A stretch of 64,000 nt of DNA, taken from assembly GCA_030491005.1 (NCBI GenBank), contig JAKZMJ010000028.1, positions 1 through 64,000 on the forward strand. The letters run 5' to 3'. This document shows, piece after piece, positions 54,107-63,549 of this stretch. The translations under genes were made by a program, and so were the position numbers. The number at the start of each line of letters is the position of its first letter. The first letter of the stretch is position 1. Source of the stretch: Sulfurospirillum sp. Its GTDB lineage: Bacteria > Campylobacterota > Campylobacteria > Campylobacterales > Arcobacteraceae. The notes under the pieces are model-generated. The model was not told where the DNA came from, ran no database searches, and was given only the letters and a program-made list of their open reading frames with translations.

Positions 54107-55272
54107 CAATAGCAGGTAATGGTATGGGTGAGTATAGTTTTTCAAATGTTAGATTAGATATATCGAAGTTTGAAGTTATAATTTGTGATAAAAATTTTAA
54201 AGAAACTGCAAAAAATATTTTAAAACTTAGTTTTAAAGAAGCAAAAGAATATATACAAGATAATTATAAATTACAAAATATTTTATATATAGTAACAGGT
54301 TCTCCATTGTTTTACTCAAGTGCTACAATAATAGCAAAACATATTCCAAAAGAATACATAAAATTTATAAATAACCGTTCGTGTAAATCATATCTTTTGG
54401 AGCGAGTTTTTATAAGTGAGTGTGATGTAGGTGTAGTTTCCTTACACGGAAAAACAAAAATAGACTTAGAAGAGTTTTTAAGAAAAAGATATACATTTTT
54501 AGTTTGTGATAAACACTCAATCAAAAGATTAAATCAAGCTCTTGGTTTTTTTAAAAAAGAAGATATAAGCATAATGATTGCTTATAAATTAGGCTATGAA
54601 GATGAGCTTATAGAAGAAATTGATATTTTTGATTTTCCAAATTCTAAATTTGATATAAGCAAGCCCTACTGCTTACTTATAAAAAGAAATTTTGAGCATA
54701 AAAAGAATGTATGTGAGGATTTGGAGTTTCAAACGGAGCGAGGAATGATAACAAAAAAATATAAAAGGCACTTAACTTTACAAAATCTTGATTTAGAAGC
54801 AAATCAGCTTTTATGGGACATAGGAGCGGGGAGTGGTTCGTGTGGAATTGAAGCATTCAAAAGATATAAGGTAAAAACAATCTTTTTTGAGAAAAACGAA
54901 ACAAGAATTGAGTTCATAAAAGCAAATCTAAGAGATCATCATGTAAGTGATTGTACTTTGTATGTGGGTGAAGCCCAAGAAATATTTATAAACTTAGAAG
55001 AAAATCCACAAAGAATTTTTGTAGGTGGTGGGGGTGAGAAAGTCATCGCAAAGTTTCCATATTTATATGAAAGATTAGATGAAAATGGCATTATGCTTAT
55101 AAATGCTATTACTTTAAAACACTTATCACAAATGATAAATATCTTAAATGAGGCAAAAATAGCTTATGATACACATAGTATCTCACTTACTACATATAAA
55201 GGTAAACTTGATTTAGTAGAACCTGAGAGACAACTGTTTCAAATAAAGATATATAAAAAAACTGTGGAATAA
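54100..55272 (+). CDS. cbiET: Fused cobalt-precorrin methylase CbiE-CbiT
   Basis: The 390-residue fusion has a CbiE part (VTIAGNGMGEYSFSNVRLDI; ILYIVTGSPLFYSS; VGVVSLHGKTKIDLEEFL) and a C-terminal CbiT part with the class-I SAM site LLWDIGAGSGSCGIEAFK and FVGGGGEKV. CbiE methylates C5 and CbiT methylates C15 with decarboxylation. The fused form equals CobL of the aerobic route. It is the last gene of the operon. Confidence 0.92.
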   Translation: MVTIAGNGMGEYSFSNVRLDISKFEVIICDKNFKETAKNILKLSFKEAKEYIQDNYKLQNILYIVTGSPLFYSSATIIAKHIPKEYIKFINNRSCKSYLLERVFISECDVGVVSLHGKTKIDLEEFLRKRYTFLVCDKHSIKRLNQALGFFKKEDISIMIAYKLGYEDELIEEIDIFDFPNSKFDISKPYCLLIKRNFEHKKNVCEDLEFQTERGMITKKYKRHLTLQNLDLEANQLLWDIGAGSGSCGIEAFKRYKVKTIFFEKNETRIEFIKANLRDHHVSDCTLYVGEAQEIFINLEENPQRIFVGGGGEKVIAKFPYLYERLDENGIMLINAITLKHLSQMINILNEAKIAYDTHSISLTTYKGKLDLVEPERQLFQIKIYKKTVE

Positions 55273-55432
55273 GTTATTTTAAAAAGAGAGGGTGAATATG
55301 TCCCTTGATTATCCAATTTATCTCCTTCTTAATTTGAAGAAATTAATTTTATCTTACAAAATGAAATGGTGAATTAGGAATTAGAAAAAAAGTGTCCTAA
55401 TTTAAATTATTGTCAAGTTTCACTCAATTAAG

Positions 55433-58400
55433 TTAATTTCTAACCATATATATTTTACAAAGAACCTGTTTAAAAAATAAACTGCTATTTTTATCTTGCC
55501 AAAGAACAATATAATCAATATCAGCAGTACCTTCTAATCTGTAACCTTCATTTTGTTTTTTTATTATTTTACTACTTAAACGATTTGGCTTATCAATAGC
55601 CGCAGTAGACAATCTAACAATTTGATTATTATTTTTATATATTCCAAAACCATTAAATTTAAATTTAATGTAAACATTTTCTCCTGCAATTGGATTAGAA
55701 CTCTCAATACCGTCTTTACTATGTTCATTTGATAAGGCTATGTCTCCAAGTGCCATTAAAAATACTAACCTATCTGGCTCTTTATCATTTTTATCATATA
55801 TTGTAGCACTATCACAATAAATAGTTAAAAAGTCTAATAGGGTATTTTTAGTATGTATTGATAACTTGTTTTTTGCCCTTGTTATAGCAACATACAGAAG
55901 TCTTTTATCATATTCATTAAGATTAAAATTTTCTTCAATACAAAGATATACAGAATCAAATTCTTTGCCTTTTGCTTTATGCATAGTAGAAACAATTACA
56001 TCTGCTTTACTTATCTCAAACTCATCAAATGCAATCTCTTTTAGATACTCTGCAAATACAATCATAAAATGCTTTTGACTGTATTTTATACTTTCTTCAT
56101 ACTCATCCATAAATCTCTTAATTACACTAGTTGCTAGTTTATAATTTTTTGATTTAGAATATAATTTGTCAAACTCATCTAAAGCTTTATCAAAATCACT
56201 ATTTTCCCAAAAATTTAAAAAGTCTTGTAACTCCATCAAATTACCAAGACTAAAACCATCTTTAGAAGTAATATATTTTGCTTTAATATTGTTCGCTACT
56301 AACTGTGAATATATTGTTAATATCTCATCATTATTTCTAGCTAATATTGCTATTGTTTCAAATTTATCATTTGATACTTGAACAACTAAGTTGCATATAT
56401 AGCTAGAATTTTGATATTTGATAAAGTTAATTTTTCCATCTTCTTTAGAATGAGACAATAGTTTATTTGTCTTTAATCTATTAGTTAAAATTTCACTATA
56501 GCTATTTGAGTACTCAACAATATTTTTTTTACTTCTATAATTTGTAGATAGTTCATACTGTGAATAGCTTGATTTTTCTATTGTTATTAAATCTGTTTGT
56601 TCATGAGATACTTCTTCAAAATCATATTTAAACTGATTAATATAAGTTATATCTGCTTGATCATCTCCAAAATTATTTATACATTGGTCATCATCACCAA
56701 CTGCAATTATTTTTTTATCTTTTGACATTTTAGAATATATTGCTTGTATAAAGTTATATGTATTTTTACCTACATCTTGATATTCATCTAATACTAACAT
56801 TTGAATATATGGTAAATTAACCTCACTGTTCTTAATCATTTTCGTAGCTTGTGAAATTACATTATTTAAAGTAAATTGGTCATTTATTTTTTTACCAAGT
56901 ATCTCAATTGCGAAAGCATGAAAGGTATATATTTTCATATCATACACTTGATTACCAATTAGTTTTTTTAGTCTATTCTTAAACTCTGCTACTGCCACTC
57001 TGGAATGTGCTAACATTAAAAAATACTCAGCTTTATTATTTTCAATAGTTACCAACGAAGCTATCTTGTGAACTAATGTTTTTGTTTTTCCACTCCCAGG
57101 ACCCGCGAGTACCATAATCGAACTACTTTTATTATCTTCAAATATTTTTTTTTGCTCATCGTTTAAGTCATGTATTATCTCTTTTAATCGTTCTTGAGTT
57201 ATTGGAAGTTGTATCTCTTTATCTTTAAATTTATATTTCTTTTTGAATAAGCTATATTCCATTCCAAAATAATCTTGCACAAACTTAGATGTTTTATTCC
57301 CTCCATCTTTAATTAAGTGTTCAAGAAATGCTATTTGTATATGTATAGACTCTATCTTTCTCTCATAGTAGGGTTTTAAACTTTTATTATAATGTTCCCT
57401 TTTTCTATATGGCGTTCTAACTTCAATCTCTTTTTGTTTTTCTATTTTAAATGATTGATAATATATTAACCTTCCTCGTCTAAGACTGAAGCTATCTTGG
57501 ATAAGTTCATGTAAATATACGAGTGAATGGTGAAAACCATTTAAAGTAAGTTTTTGTATTGAATCATATTGGGCTTTTAATTTATTGGTTGATATTTCAA
57601 TCTCTCCATCATTTTTACCATCAAGTTTTTTTAGGATATTTTTAATAATAAATTGACATGTTTTTTTTCTTATCATGATTATATTTCCAAGTCTGTCTAT
57701 ATCATTTCTATTTAATTCAAAATTACAAATATCTTTATGAAAATATGCATTAAATATATTTAGATTTAGTTTTGATAAATGAGTCCAGCTTTGAATAATT
57801 TTTTTGATTATTTTTATATTATTACTTGAGTTACTATTTATTAAACTATTTATTTCTCGTAAATCTAATTTTATTTCATACTTTGGCAAATTTTTAAGTG
57901 ATTCAAATATTAATTCTTCCATTTTAAAATATATATCAAAATCCTTCTCAACAGATTTTTTAATATAAATACTTATGTCATTATCATATTCAAGTAATTC
58001 TTCTTTTTGAAGAGCATATAAAACATCAAATATAACATTTTTTCTTATTCCAACAATATCAGCTAAATCATCTACTTCAATAGCATCAAGTTTACTTCTT
58101 TGAATGATATTTTGCATCACTATAATCATATATTTATATATTTTTTCATACTCTTCTTGTTTAGAATCTAGTACATCATGGATATGGCTCATACTTCTTT
58201 TTTCTTTATCAACAGAAGTAGCAAAGATTTTATAGCTATTTCTTCCTCTAATTATAATACCTGCTTGTTCTAATTCTAGTAAAGCAGTCTTAATCATAGT
58301 CTCATAGTCAATTTTAGAGTCTTGTGTATCAATCCCCATTTTCTCAGCTATCTGTTTTGGAGAAAGATATATCTCATTTCTTTTCTCTTTTTTTAACTCT

Positions 58401-60352
58401 CTAACAACTCTTTCAATTTCATGATACTCAAGTCTTGAATGATTAAGCTGTGCGAAAGTTCTGTTAAAATCATCTTTAGAATATAAAACTATACATTCTG
58501 CTTTTAGTTTATCACTTCTAGCACCTCTTCCTGACTCTTGTAAATATGATTCTAAACTATCAGATTGTTCATAGTGAATAACAGTTTGTATATCTGGCTT
58601 ATCAATACCCATACCAAAGGCTGTTGTTGCAATGACTATATCAATTTTATTATCTATAAAATCATTGAGTATCATGCCTTTATTTCTACCTTCTCTTTTT
58701 CCATTTTCAATTTCATCATCTATCTTTGAATAAAATGGCTCTATTATTAAATCTTGTTCATAGAGTCTTTCATCATTGTTTAATGTTTCACTTAACTTTT
58801 TACACTCTCTAGCATTTTGAGGTATATAAATAATTGTTGGCATTTTACCTATTCTAGTCAACTCTTTTATTAGTTGCTCATATTTATCTTTTTTACTATT
58901 AACTTCTATCGCTCTATATTCAAGGTTATATCTCTTACTTGAAGCAAGGAAATCATTTAATTCTAAACCGAGCTTATCAAAAAAGTATTTTTTTATATCT
59001 TTTAATACTTCTGGTTTTGCTGTTGCAGTAAAACATGAAACTGGAATTTTTGCTTGAAATTCGGAGCTATCCTCAAGCTCTTTGATGGAGTTTGCTACAA
59101 AATAGTAATCATGTCTAAAATCATGACCCCATGATGAAAAGCAGTGAGCTTCATCAATTACAAACCTTTCTATAATTCTTTTTTGAAGAGCTTTAAAAAT
59201 AGAATTAGAACGAAGTGCTTCAGGAGCAATATATAAAATATCAACAACTCCATTTTCAACCATAGTAATTATATCCATTCTCTCTATAGGACTAAGGTAA
59301 CCACTAATAGCAACAACACTAAAGTTTTGATTTTTATCTTTAAAACTATCTACATGATTTTTCATTAATGCTTGTAACGGAGAAATTACTACCGTTAAGC
59401 CTTTGTATGCTTTTGCTTTTATAAGTGCAGGCATTTGAAAGGTAAATGTTTTACCTCCACCAGTTGGTAAAATAGTTAATATCGAATCATTTCCTAATCC
59501 ACTAGCAATAATATCTCTTTGAGATATGGTATTGTTACTTTCACTAGAGCTTTCATCTGAGAATAAACCCATTTCTTTTGTATCTACTAAAGTACTTTCT
59601 TTCTCAAAAGGTCTGAATGAGGGTATTCCAAATTCATCTAATGCGAATTTTTCTAAATCAATAGTTTCTTGCTTGAAGGTAAGTTCTTTTAGTATCTCTA
59701 CAACTTTTGGGTATCGAATTAAAATCACAGATGATATCGCAGCTTGGTTATCAAGGTATATATATGATATTACGAATGCTAGCTCTATAGGATAATTACT
59801 TTTAAGAGTTTCAAAATTTTCTTTATTAGAATATATTTTATTTTCAATTATCTTATAAATATCTACATTATTTGAAACAATATTTTTATATTTAAAATAG
59901 CTACTAAAATACTTGTTATCAAAAAGCAGGGATATAAATATATCTTGTAATTCACTCTTTAAATTATTAAATTGTTTATCAAGTAAAATAAATAATGATT
60001 TTGCTTCTTGTGCATCGCCTAGTGGATTATTTTCAATATTCACTTCTGTTTTATAAGGCTTATCAAGTTTATGAGTTTTTTTATTAACAAACAAAAGCAT
60101 TGAAAGAAGGAGTGTATCAATAATAGGTGTCTTATTTAAAATTGGGTTTAGTATAGTTTGTGCCAAAAATTTACTATCATGGTCTATAAAATTGTGACCG
60201 CATATATATCTTGGAGTGTTTTTATCAAGTATCATTTTAATATCATTGATAGAAGTTCTTGACTTTTGGATATCGTTTAAACACAAGCCTATTCTATCTA
60301 TTTCCCTACTATTAACAATAACTTCTATATCAATAAATGCGATATTATTCAT
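55433..60352 (-). CDS. Exonuclease-RecQ-UvrD fusion helicase (1639 aa)
   Basis: Three parts are visible. Residues 1-120 resemble a DEDD exonuclease: FIDIEV (D8, E10), CGHNFIDHD (51-59), IIDT (D79) and NNPLGDAQEA (D114 region); the usual catalytic His before the last Asp appears as Asn. The centre is a RecQ helicase: LTILPTGGGKTFTFQMPALI, RFVIDEAHCFSSWGHDFRHD and LQESGRGARSDK. The last third is a UvrD/Rep helicase: VLAGPGSGKTKTLVHKI, LVLDEYQDVGKN, AVGDDDQCINNFGD, VSTMHKAKGKEFDSVYL and LLYVAITRAKNKL. Two 3'-5' motors in one chain suggest processing of branched or invading DNA. It sits alone between the cobalamin operon and nested IS elements. Confidence 0.88.
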   Translation of the reverse strand: MNNIAFIDIEVIVNSREIDRIGLCLNDIQKSRTSINDIKMILDKNTPRYICGHNFIDHDSKFLAQTILNPILNKTPIIDTLLLSMLLFVNKKTHKLDKPYKTEVNIENNPLGDAQEAKSLFILLDKQFNNLKSELQDIFISLLFDNKYFSSYFKYKNIVSNNVDIYKIIENKIYSNKENFETLKSNYPIELAFVISYIYLDNQAAISSVILIRYPKVVEILKELTFKQETIDLEKFALDEFGIPSFRPFEKESTLVDTKEMGLFSDESSSESNNTISQRDIIASGLGNDSILTILPTGGGKTFTFQMPALIKAKAYKGLTVVISPLQALMKNHVDSFKDKNQNFSVVAISGYLSPIERMDIITMVENGVVDILYIAPEALRSNSIFKALQKRIIERFVIDEAHCFSSWGHDFRHDYYFVANSIKELEDSSEFQAKIPVSCFTATAKPEVLKDIKKYFFDKLGLELNDFLASSKRYNLEYRAIEVNSKKDKYEQLIKELTRIGKMPTIIYIPQNARECKKLSETLNNDERLYEQDLIIEPFYSKIDDEIENGKREGRNKGMILNDFIDNKIDIVIATTAFGMGIDKPDIQTVIHYEQSDSLESYLQESGRGARSDKLKAECIVLYSKDDFNRTFAQLNHSRLEYHEIERVVRELKKEKRNEIYLSPKQIAEKMGIDTQDSKIDYETMIKTALLELEQAGIIIRGRNSYKIFATSVDKEKRSMSHIHDVLDSKQEEYEKIYKYMIIVMQNIIQRSKLDAIEVDDLADIVGIRKNVIFDVLYALQKEELLEYDNDISIYIKKSVEKDFDIYFKMEELIFESLKNLPKYEIKLDLREINSLINSNSSNNIKIIKKIIQSWTHLSKLNLNIFNAYFHKDICNFELNRNDIDRLGNIIMIRKKTCQFIIKNILKKLDGKNDGEIEISTNKLKAQYDSIQKLTLNGFHHSLVYLHELIQDSFSLRRGRLIYYQSFKIEKQKEIEVRTPYRKREHYNKSLKPYYERKIESIHIQIAFLEHLIKDGGNKTSKFVQDYFGMEYSLFKKKYKFKDKEIQLPITQERLKEIIHDLNDEQKKIFEDNKSSSIMVLAGPGSGKTKTLVHKIASLVTIENNKAEYFLMLAHSRVAVAEFKNRLKKLIGNQVYDMKIYTFHAFAIEILGKKINDQFTLNNVISQATKMIKNSEVNLPYIQMLVLDEYQDVGKNTYNFIQAIYSKMSKDKKIIAVGDDDQCINNFGDDQADITYINQFKYDFEEVSHEQTDLITIEKSSYSQYELSTNYRSKKNIVEYSNSYSEILTNRLKTNKLLSHSKEDGKINFIKYQNSSYICNLVVQVSNDKFETIAILARNNDEILTIYSQLVANNIKAKYITSKDGFSLGNLMELQDFLNFWENSDFDKALDEFDKLYSKSKNYKLATSVIKRFMDEYEESIKYSQKHFMIVFAEYLKEIAFDEFEISKADVIVSTMHKAKGKEFDSVYLCIEENFNLNEYDKRLLYVAITRAKNKLSIHTKNTLLDFLTIYCDSATIYDKNDKEPDRLVFLMALGDIALSNEHSKDGIESSNPIAGENVYIKFKFNGFGIYKNNNQIVRLSTAAIDKPNRLSSKIIKKQNEGYRLEGTADIDYIVLWQDKNSSLFFKQVLCKIYMVRN

Positions 60353-60416
60353 TCTTTTCCTTATAAGTATGGCTTATTATATCTCATTTCATAATATTTT
60401 ATATAATACCCACTAA

Positions 60417-60799
60417 AAGTACTACTTTGATGAAAGTGGATTTTCTCAAACATCAAATATACCTAAGTTATGGACACCTATAGGAACAACCGCAATAGTT
60501 AAAACATTTGTATCTAAAAGAATAAATGTTCTTGGATTTTTATCAAAAAATGGTATTATTAAATCATATATAGCTGATGGTAGAGTAAATAGTGATAAAG
60601 TTATTGAAGTGTTTGATGACTTTGTAACTAGTTTATCAAAACCAACAGTAGTAGTTCTTGATAATGCTTCTTATCATAAATCTAAAAAATTTAAAGTAAA
60701 CCTTTACAGGTGGATGAATCAAGGATTAACATTATTATATCTGCCACCATACTCACCCCAATTAAATATTATAGAAATTCTTTGGCGATTTATGAAATA
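60417..60799 (+). pseudogene. IS630-family transposase, middle part (split by IS)
   Basis: The frame reads YYFDESGFSQTSNIPKLWTP (first Asp), TVVVLDNASYHKSKKF (second Asp) and LLYLPPYSPQLNIIEILWRF (Glu). The N-terminus is missing. The frame runs into the IS4-like element at 60800 and continues correctly at 62356 once the IS and one target copy are removed. Confidence 0.9.
60791..60799 (+). repeat. Target-site duplication, left copy
   Basis: TATGAAATA, identical to 62347-62355, flanking the IS at 60800-62346. Confidence 0.9.
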
Positions 60800-62346
60800 C
60801 AGCAATTCTAAGTGAAAATTTATATAGCTAAATCTTCCAAAATAATATCAAAAATCACTACTAAGCAAATTCACTAATACCCTTTATTTAAAGGCTTTAT
60901 CAAGCTTTTTAATACCTAATTTTAGCTATAATATATCCTATAAAAGCCCATAAACAGGAGTGTTTAAACAAATGAGACAGACAAATATTTTCGATTTTTT
61001 AATAGAATCATTTACAGATAATATATCAAATGTAGAAGATACTAGAAAACAAAGAACAAATCTAGTTTATAGTTTAAAAGATATTATATTATCAGCATTT
61101 AGTGTATTTTATTTTCAAAATAAATCTTGCTTAAGTTTTCAAAGGGATATTGATACAAGAAAAGGTATCAGTAATGCACAAACTATGTTTGGAATATCTG
61201 ATATACCAAGTGATAATCATATACGAAACATGTTGGATAAAATAACACCCAATAGTTTCAAAAAAGTATATGAAATAATACTTGTTAAGTTAAGAGATAT
61301 AGGAATATTAGATAAATTTTATTTTAAAGATGATTATATGCTTGTAGCATTAGATGGTACTCATTATCATTCAAGTAAAAATATATCTTGTAAATGTTGT
61401 CAAAGTAAAACTAATAGTGATACAGGTGAAGTACATTACTATCATAGTGTTATAACTCCAACAATAGTACATCCTGATATAAAAAAAGTTATACCATTGA
61501 TGCAAGAGTTTATATCAAATGATGATGGTAAAGATAAACAAGATTGTGAAGTAAATGCTTCTAAAAGATGGCTAGATAGTTTTAATAATCCAACTAATAA
61601 AAAACTTATTATTTTAGGTGATGATTTATATTCAAGAGAACCTATGATAAAAAAAGTATTAGATAAGAGCCATTCATATATATTTGTAGCTAAACCAACA
61701 TCACATAAATACTTATATGAACAAATAGAAATGATAAAAAATCTAAATACTATTGATACAAAAATAATATCCAAAATGATTAATGGTAAAAAGCAAATTT
61801 TTACATATAACTATATTAATAATTTAGCAATTAAAAATCCACAAGGAGATACACAACATCCACCACAAGAAGTAAACTGGTGTGAAGTTATAGTTACTAA
61901 TGCTACGGGTAATAAACTATATCATAATAGCTTTGTTACTGATATATCTTTGAATGTAAATAATGTTATAGATATAGCAACAGCAGGACGAAGTAGATGG
62001 AAAATCGAAAATGAAAATAACAATACTTTAAAAACTAAAGGCTATCATTTAGATCACAACTTTGGTCATGGAAAAGAAAATCTATCTAAAACACTTTGTA
62101 GCCTTAATATATTAGCTTTCTTATTTCATACAGTACAAGAACTTGATGATGATTTATATATGGAACTTCGTGATAATATTGGTAACAGAGAAGAGTTCTT
62201 TGTAGGTATTAATTTTTTAACAACAATGTTTAATTTTAAAAGCTTTAATAAAATGTTGGAATATATACTTATTGCTCGCCAGACCGAAGAGAATGTAGAT
62301 ATGAAAGGATATATTATGTAGTTTTATTTTTGGGTTAGAATTGCTG
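60800..62346 (+). mobile_element. Intact IS4-like element inside an IS630 gene
   Basis: Inverted ends CAGCAATTCTAA (60800-60811) and TTAGAATTGCTG (62335-62346) are perfect. A 9-bp target duplication, TATGAAATA, flanks the element. The length is 1547 bp with one intact transposase gene. A short fragment of the same family lies at 45604-45746. Confidence 0.92.
60972..62321 (+). CDS. IS4-like DDE transposase
   Basis: The 449-residue protein has MLVALDGTHYHSSKN (first Asp), KLIILGDDLYSREPMIKKVL (second Asp) and RWKIENENNNTLKTKGYHLD (Glu in IENEN) as the DDE core, plus a Cys cluster ISCKCCQSK that may bind metal. The ATG at 60972 is preferred; the GTG at 60960 overlaps the AGGAG ribosome site. 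The exact IS family cannot be named by eye; the 9-bp duplication and DDE layout fit IS4-like groups. The frame is undamaged. Confidence 0.88.
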   Translation: MRQTNIFDFLIESFTDNISNVEDTRKQRTNLVYSLKDIILSAFSVFYFQNKSCLSFQRDIDTRKGISNAQTMFGISDIPSDNHIRNMLDKITPNSFKKVYEIILVKLRDIGILDKFYFKDDYMLVALDGTHYHSSKNISCKCCQSKTNSDTGEVHYYHSVITPTIVHPDIKKVIPLMQEFISNDDGKDKQDCEVNASKRWLDSFNNPTNKKLIILGDDLYSREPMIKKVLDKSHSYIFVAKPTSHKYLYEQIEMIKNLNTIDTKIISKMINGKKQIFTYNYINNLAIKNPQGDTQHPPQEVNWCEVIVTNATGNKLYHNSFVTDISLNVNNVIDIATAGRSRWKIENENNNTLKTKGYHLDHNFGHGKENLSKTLCSLNILAFLFHTVQELDDDLYMELRDNIGNREEFFVGINFLTTMFNFKSFNKMLEYILIARQTEENVDMKGYIM

Positions 62347-62355
62347 TATGAAATA
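62347..62355 (+). repeat. Target-site duplication, right copy
   Basis: TATGAAATA, identical to 60791-60799. Confidence 0.9.
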
Positions 62356-62512
62356 TGTTTGGATTGACTATAAAGCTTATTTGAACTTTAATAATTATAA
62401 AGAATACATTAAAACTATATTTGAAAAATATGTAGATAAATTTATAATAAATTTCAAACGATGGATTGATGAAATTAGTGATACGAAATTACTACATTAT
62501 CCAAGTAAATAA
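62356..62512 (+). pseudogene. IS630-family transposase, C-terminal part (split by IS)
   Basis: Read in phase with 60417-60799, the frame gives VWIDYKAYLNFNNYKEYIKT, KYVDKFIINFKRW and a TAA at 62510-62512. This is the usual short tail after the catalytic Glu in IS630 transposases. The next 229 bases to 62741 show nothing I can name. Confidence 0.85.
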
Positions 62513-62741
62513 TTAGAGTTTAATTAGTTGTAGGTACTTACTAATCATCAACTTACTATGCAAGCGTTTCTATTTGTAACATCATACTTTTCAAACTCTA
62601 CTGGTAATTTTTTTAATTTGTAATTGTGAATATATACAGCTTAGTTTTAGTGATATGTTTGCATTTTCAAAAATGTGTGCTAGTATAAACTCACAACAAA
62701 ACGAATGAGAAGACTTTATAAATTTAAGGAGTGATACTTAT

Positions 62742-63506
62742 ATGAAAAATATTATCAGATATATATTAACTGTATCTTTTAGTGCTTATTGTATCTTAGG
62801 TGCAGTTTTATACATCTTTCAAGATAGTTTTCTTTATTTTCCAAGTAAAGATATTAAACATTCATATACAAAAAGAGTCTTTGCAAGTGAAAAAGAAAGT
62901 ATAAGTACTACGGTGCTAAATGCAAAAAAAAATAAAGCTATCATATATTTTGGTGGAAATGCTGAAAATGTAGACAATAATGCAGATACTTTTACTAAGA
63001 TTTTTAAAAACTATACAGTATATCTTGTAAAGTATAGAGGTTATGCCCCAAGTACAGGTAAGCCAAAAGAAAAAGCTTTTTATTTGGATGCTCTTAGTAT
63101 TTATGATGAGATACAATATGATTATCAAGATATTTCTATAATAGGGCGTAGTTTAGGTACAGGAGTAGCTAGTTATTTAGCTTCGAAAAGAGATATTCTT
63201 AAATTAGCACTTATTACTCCTTTTGATAGTATTCAAAATGTAGCACAAGCTAGATACCCTATGTATCCTATGTCTTTATTATTAAAAGATAAATACAATT
63301 CACTTAAAAGAGTGCCTAAGATAAAAGCACAAACTTTGATATTAATAGCACAAAATGACGAAGTCATAAAAAGAAAACATAGCCTAAATCTTGCAAGAGG
63401 ATTTTTAAGCTCAAAGCTTACTTTAAAGATTATTAAAAATACAAATCATAATTCGATTTCAAATAATAGCTTGTATTATACTTATCTAATCAATCATTTT
63501 AAATAA
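62742..63506 (+). CDS. Membrane-anchored alpha/beta hydrolase
   Basis: The 254-residue protein has an N-terminal membrane helix (YILTVSFSAYCILGAVLYIF) followed by a short motif DSFLYFPSK common in this family. The hydrolase core shows IIYFGGNAENVD, VKYRGYAPSTGKPKEKAFYL, the nucleophile elbow IIGRSLGTGVASYL, an Asp in LIAQNDEVIKRKHS and a His in NTNHNSIS. The fold resembles YfhR and BEM46-type proteins. Substrate unknown. A GGAG ribosome site precedes the ATG. Confidence 0.85.
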   Translation: MKNIIRYILTVSFSAYCILGAVLYIFQDSFLYFPSKDIKHSYTKRVFASEKESISTTVLNAKKNKAIIYFGGNAENVDNNADTFTKIFKNYTVYLVKYRGYAPSTGKPKEKAFYLDALSIYDEIQYDYQDISIIGRSLGTGVASYLASKRDILKLALITPFDSIQNVAQARYPMYPMSLLLKDKYNSLKRVPKIKAQTLILIAQNDEVIKRKHSLNLARGFLSSKLTLKIIKNTNHNSISNNSLYYTYLINHFK

Positions 63507-63549
63507 GATATTTTTTAATATTTCTTTTTTTTTAGTCTTTTTTTTAGCC

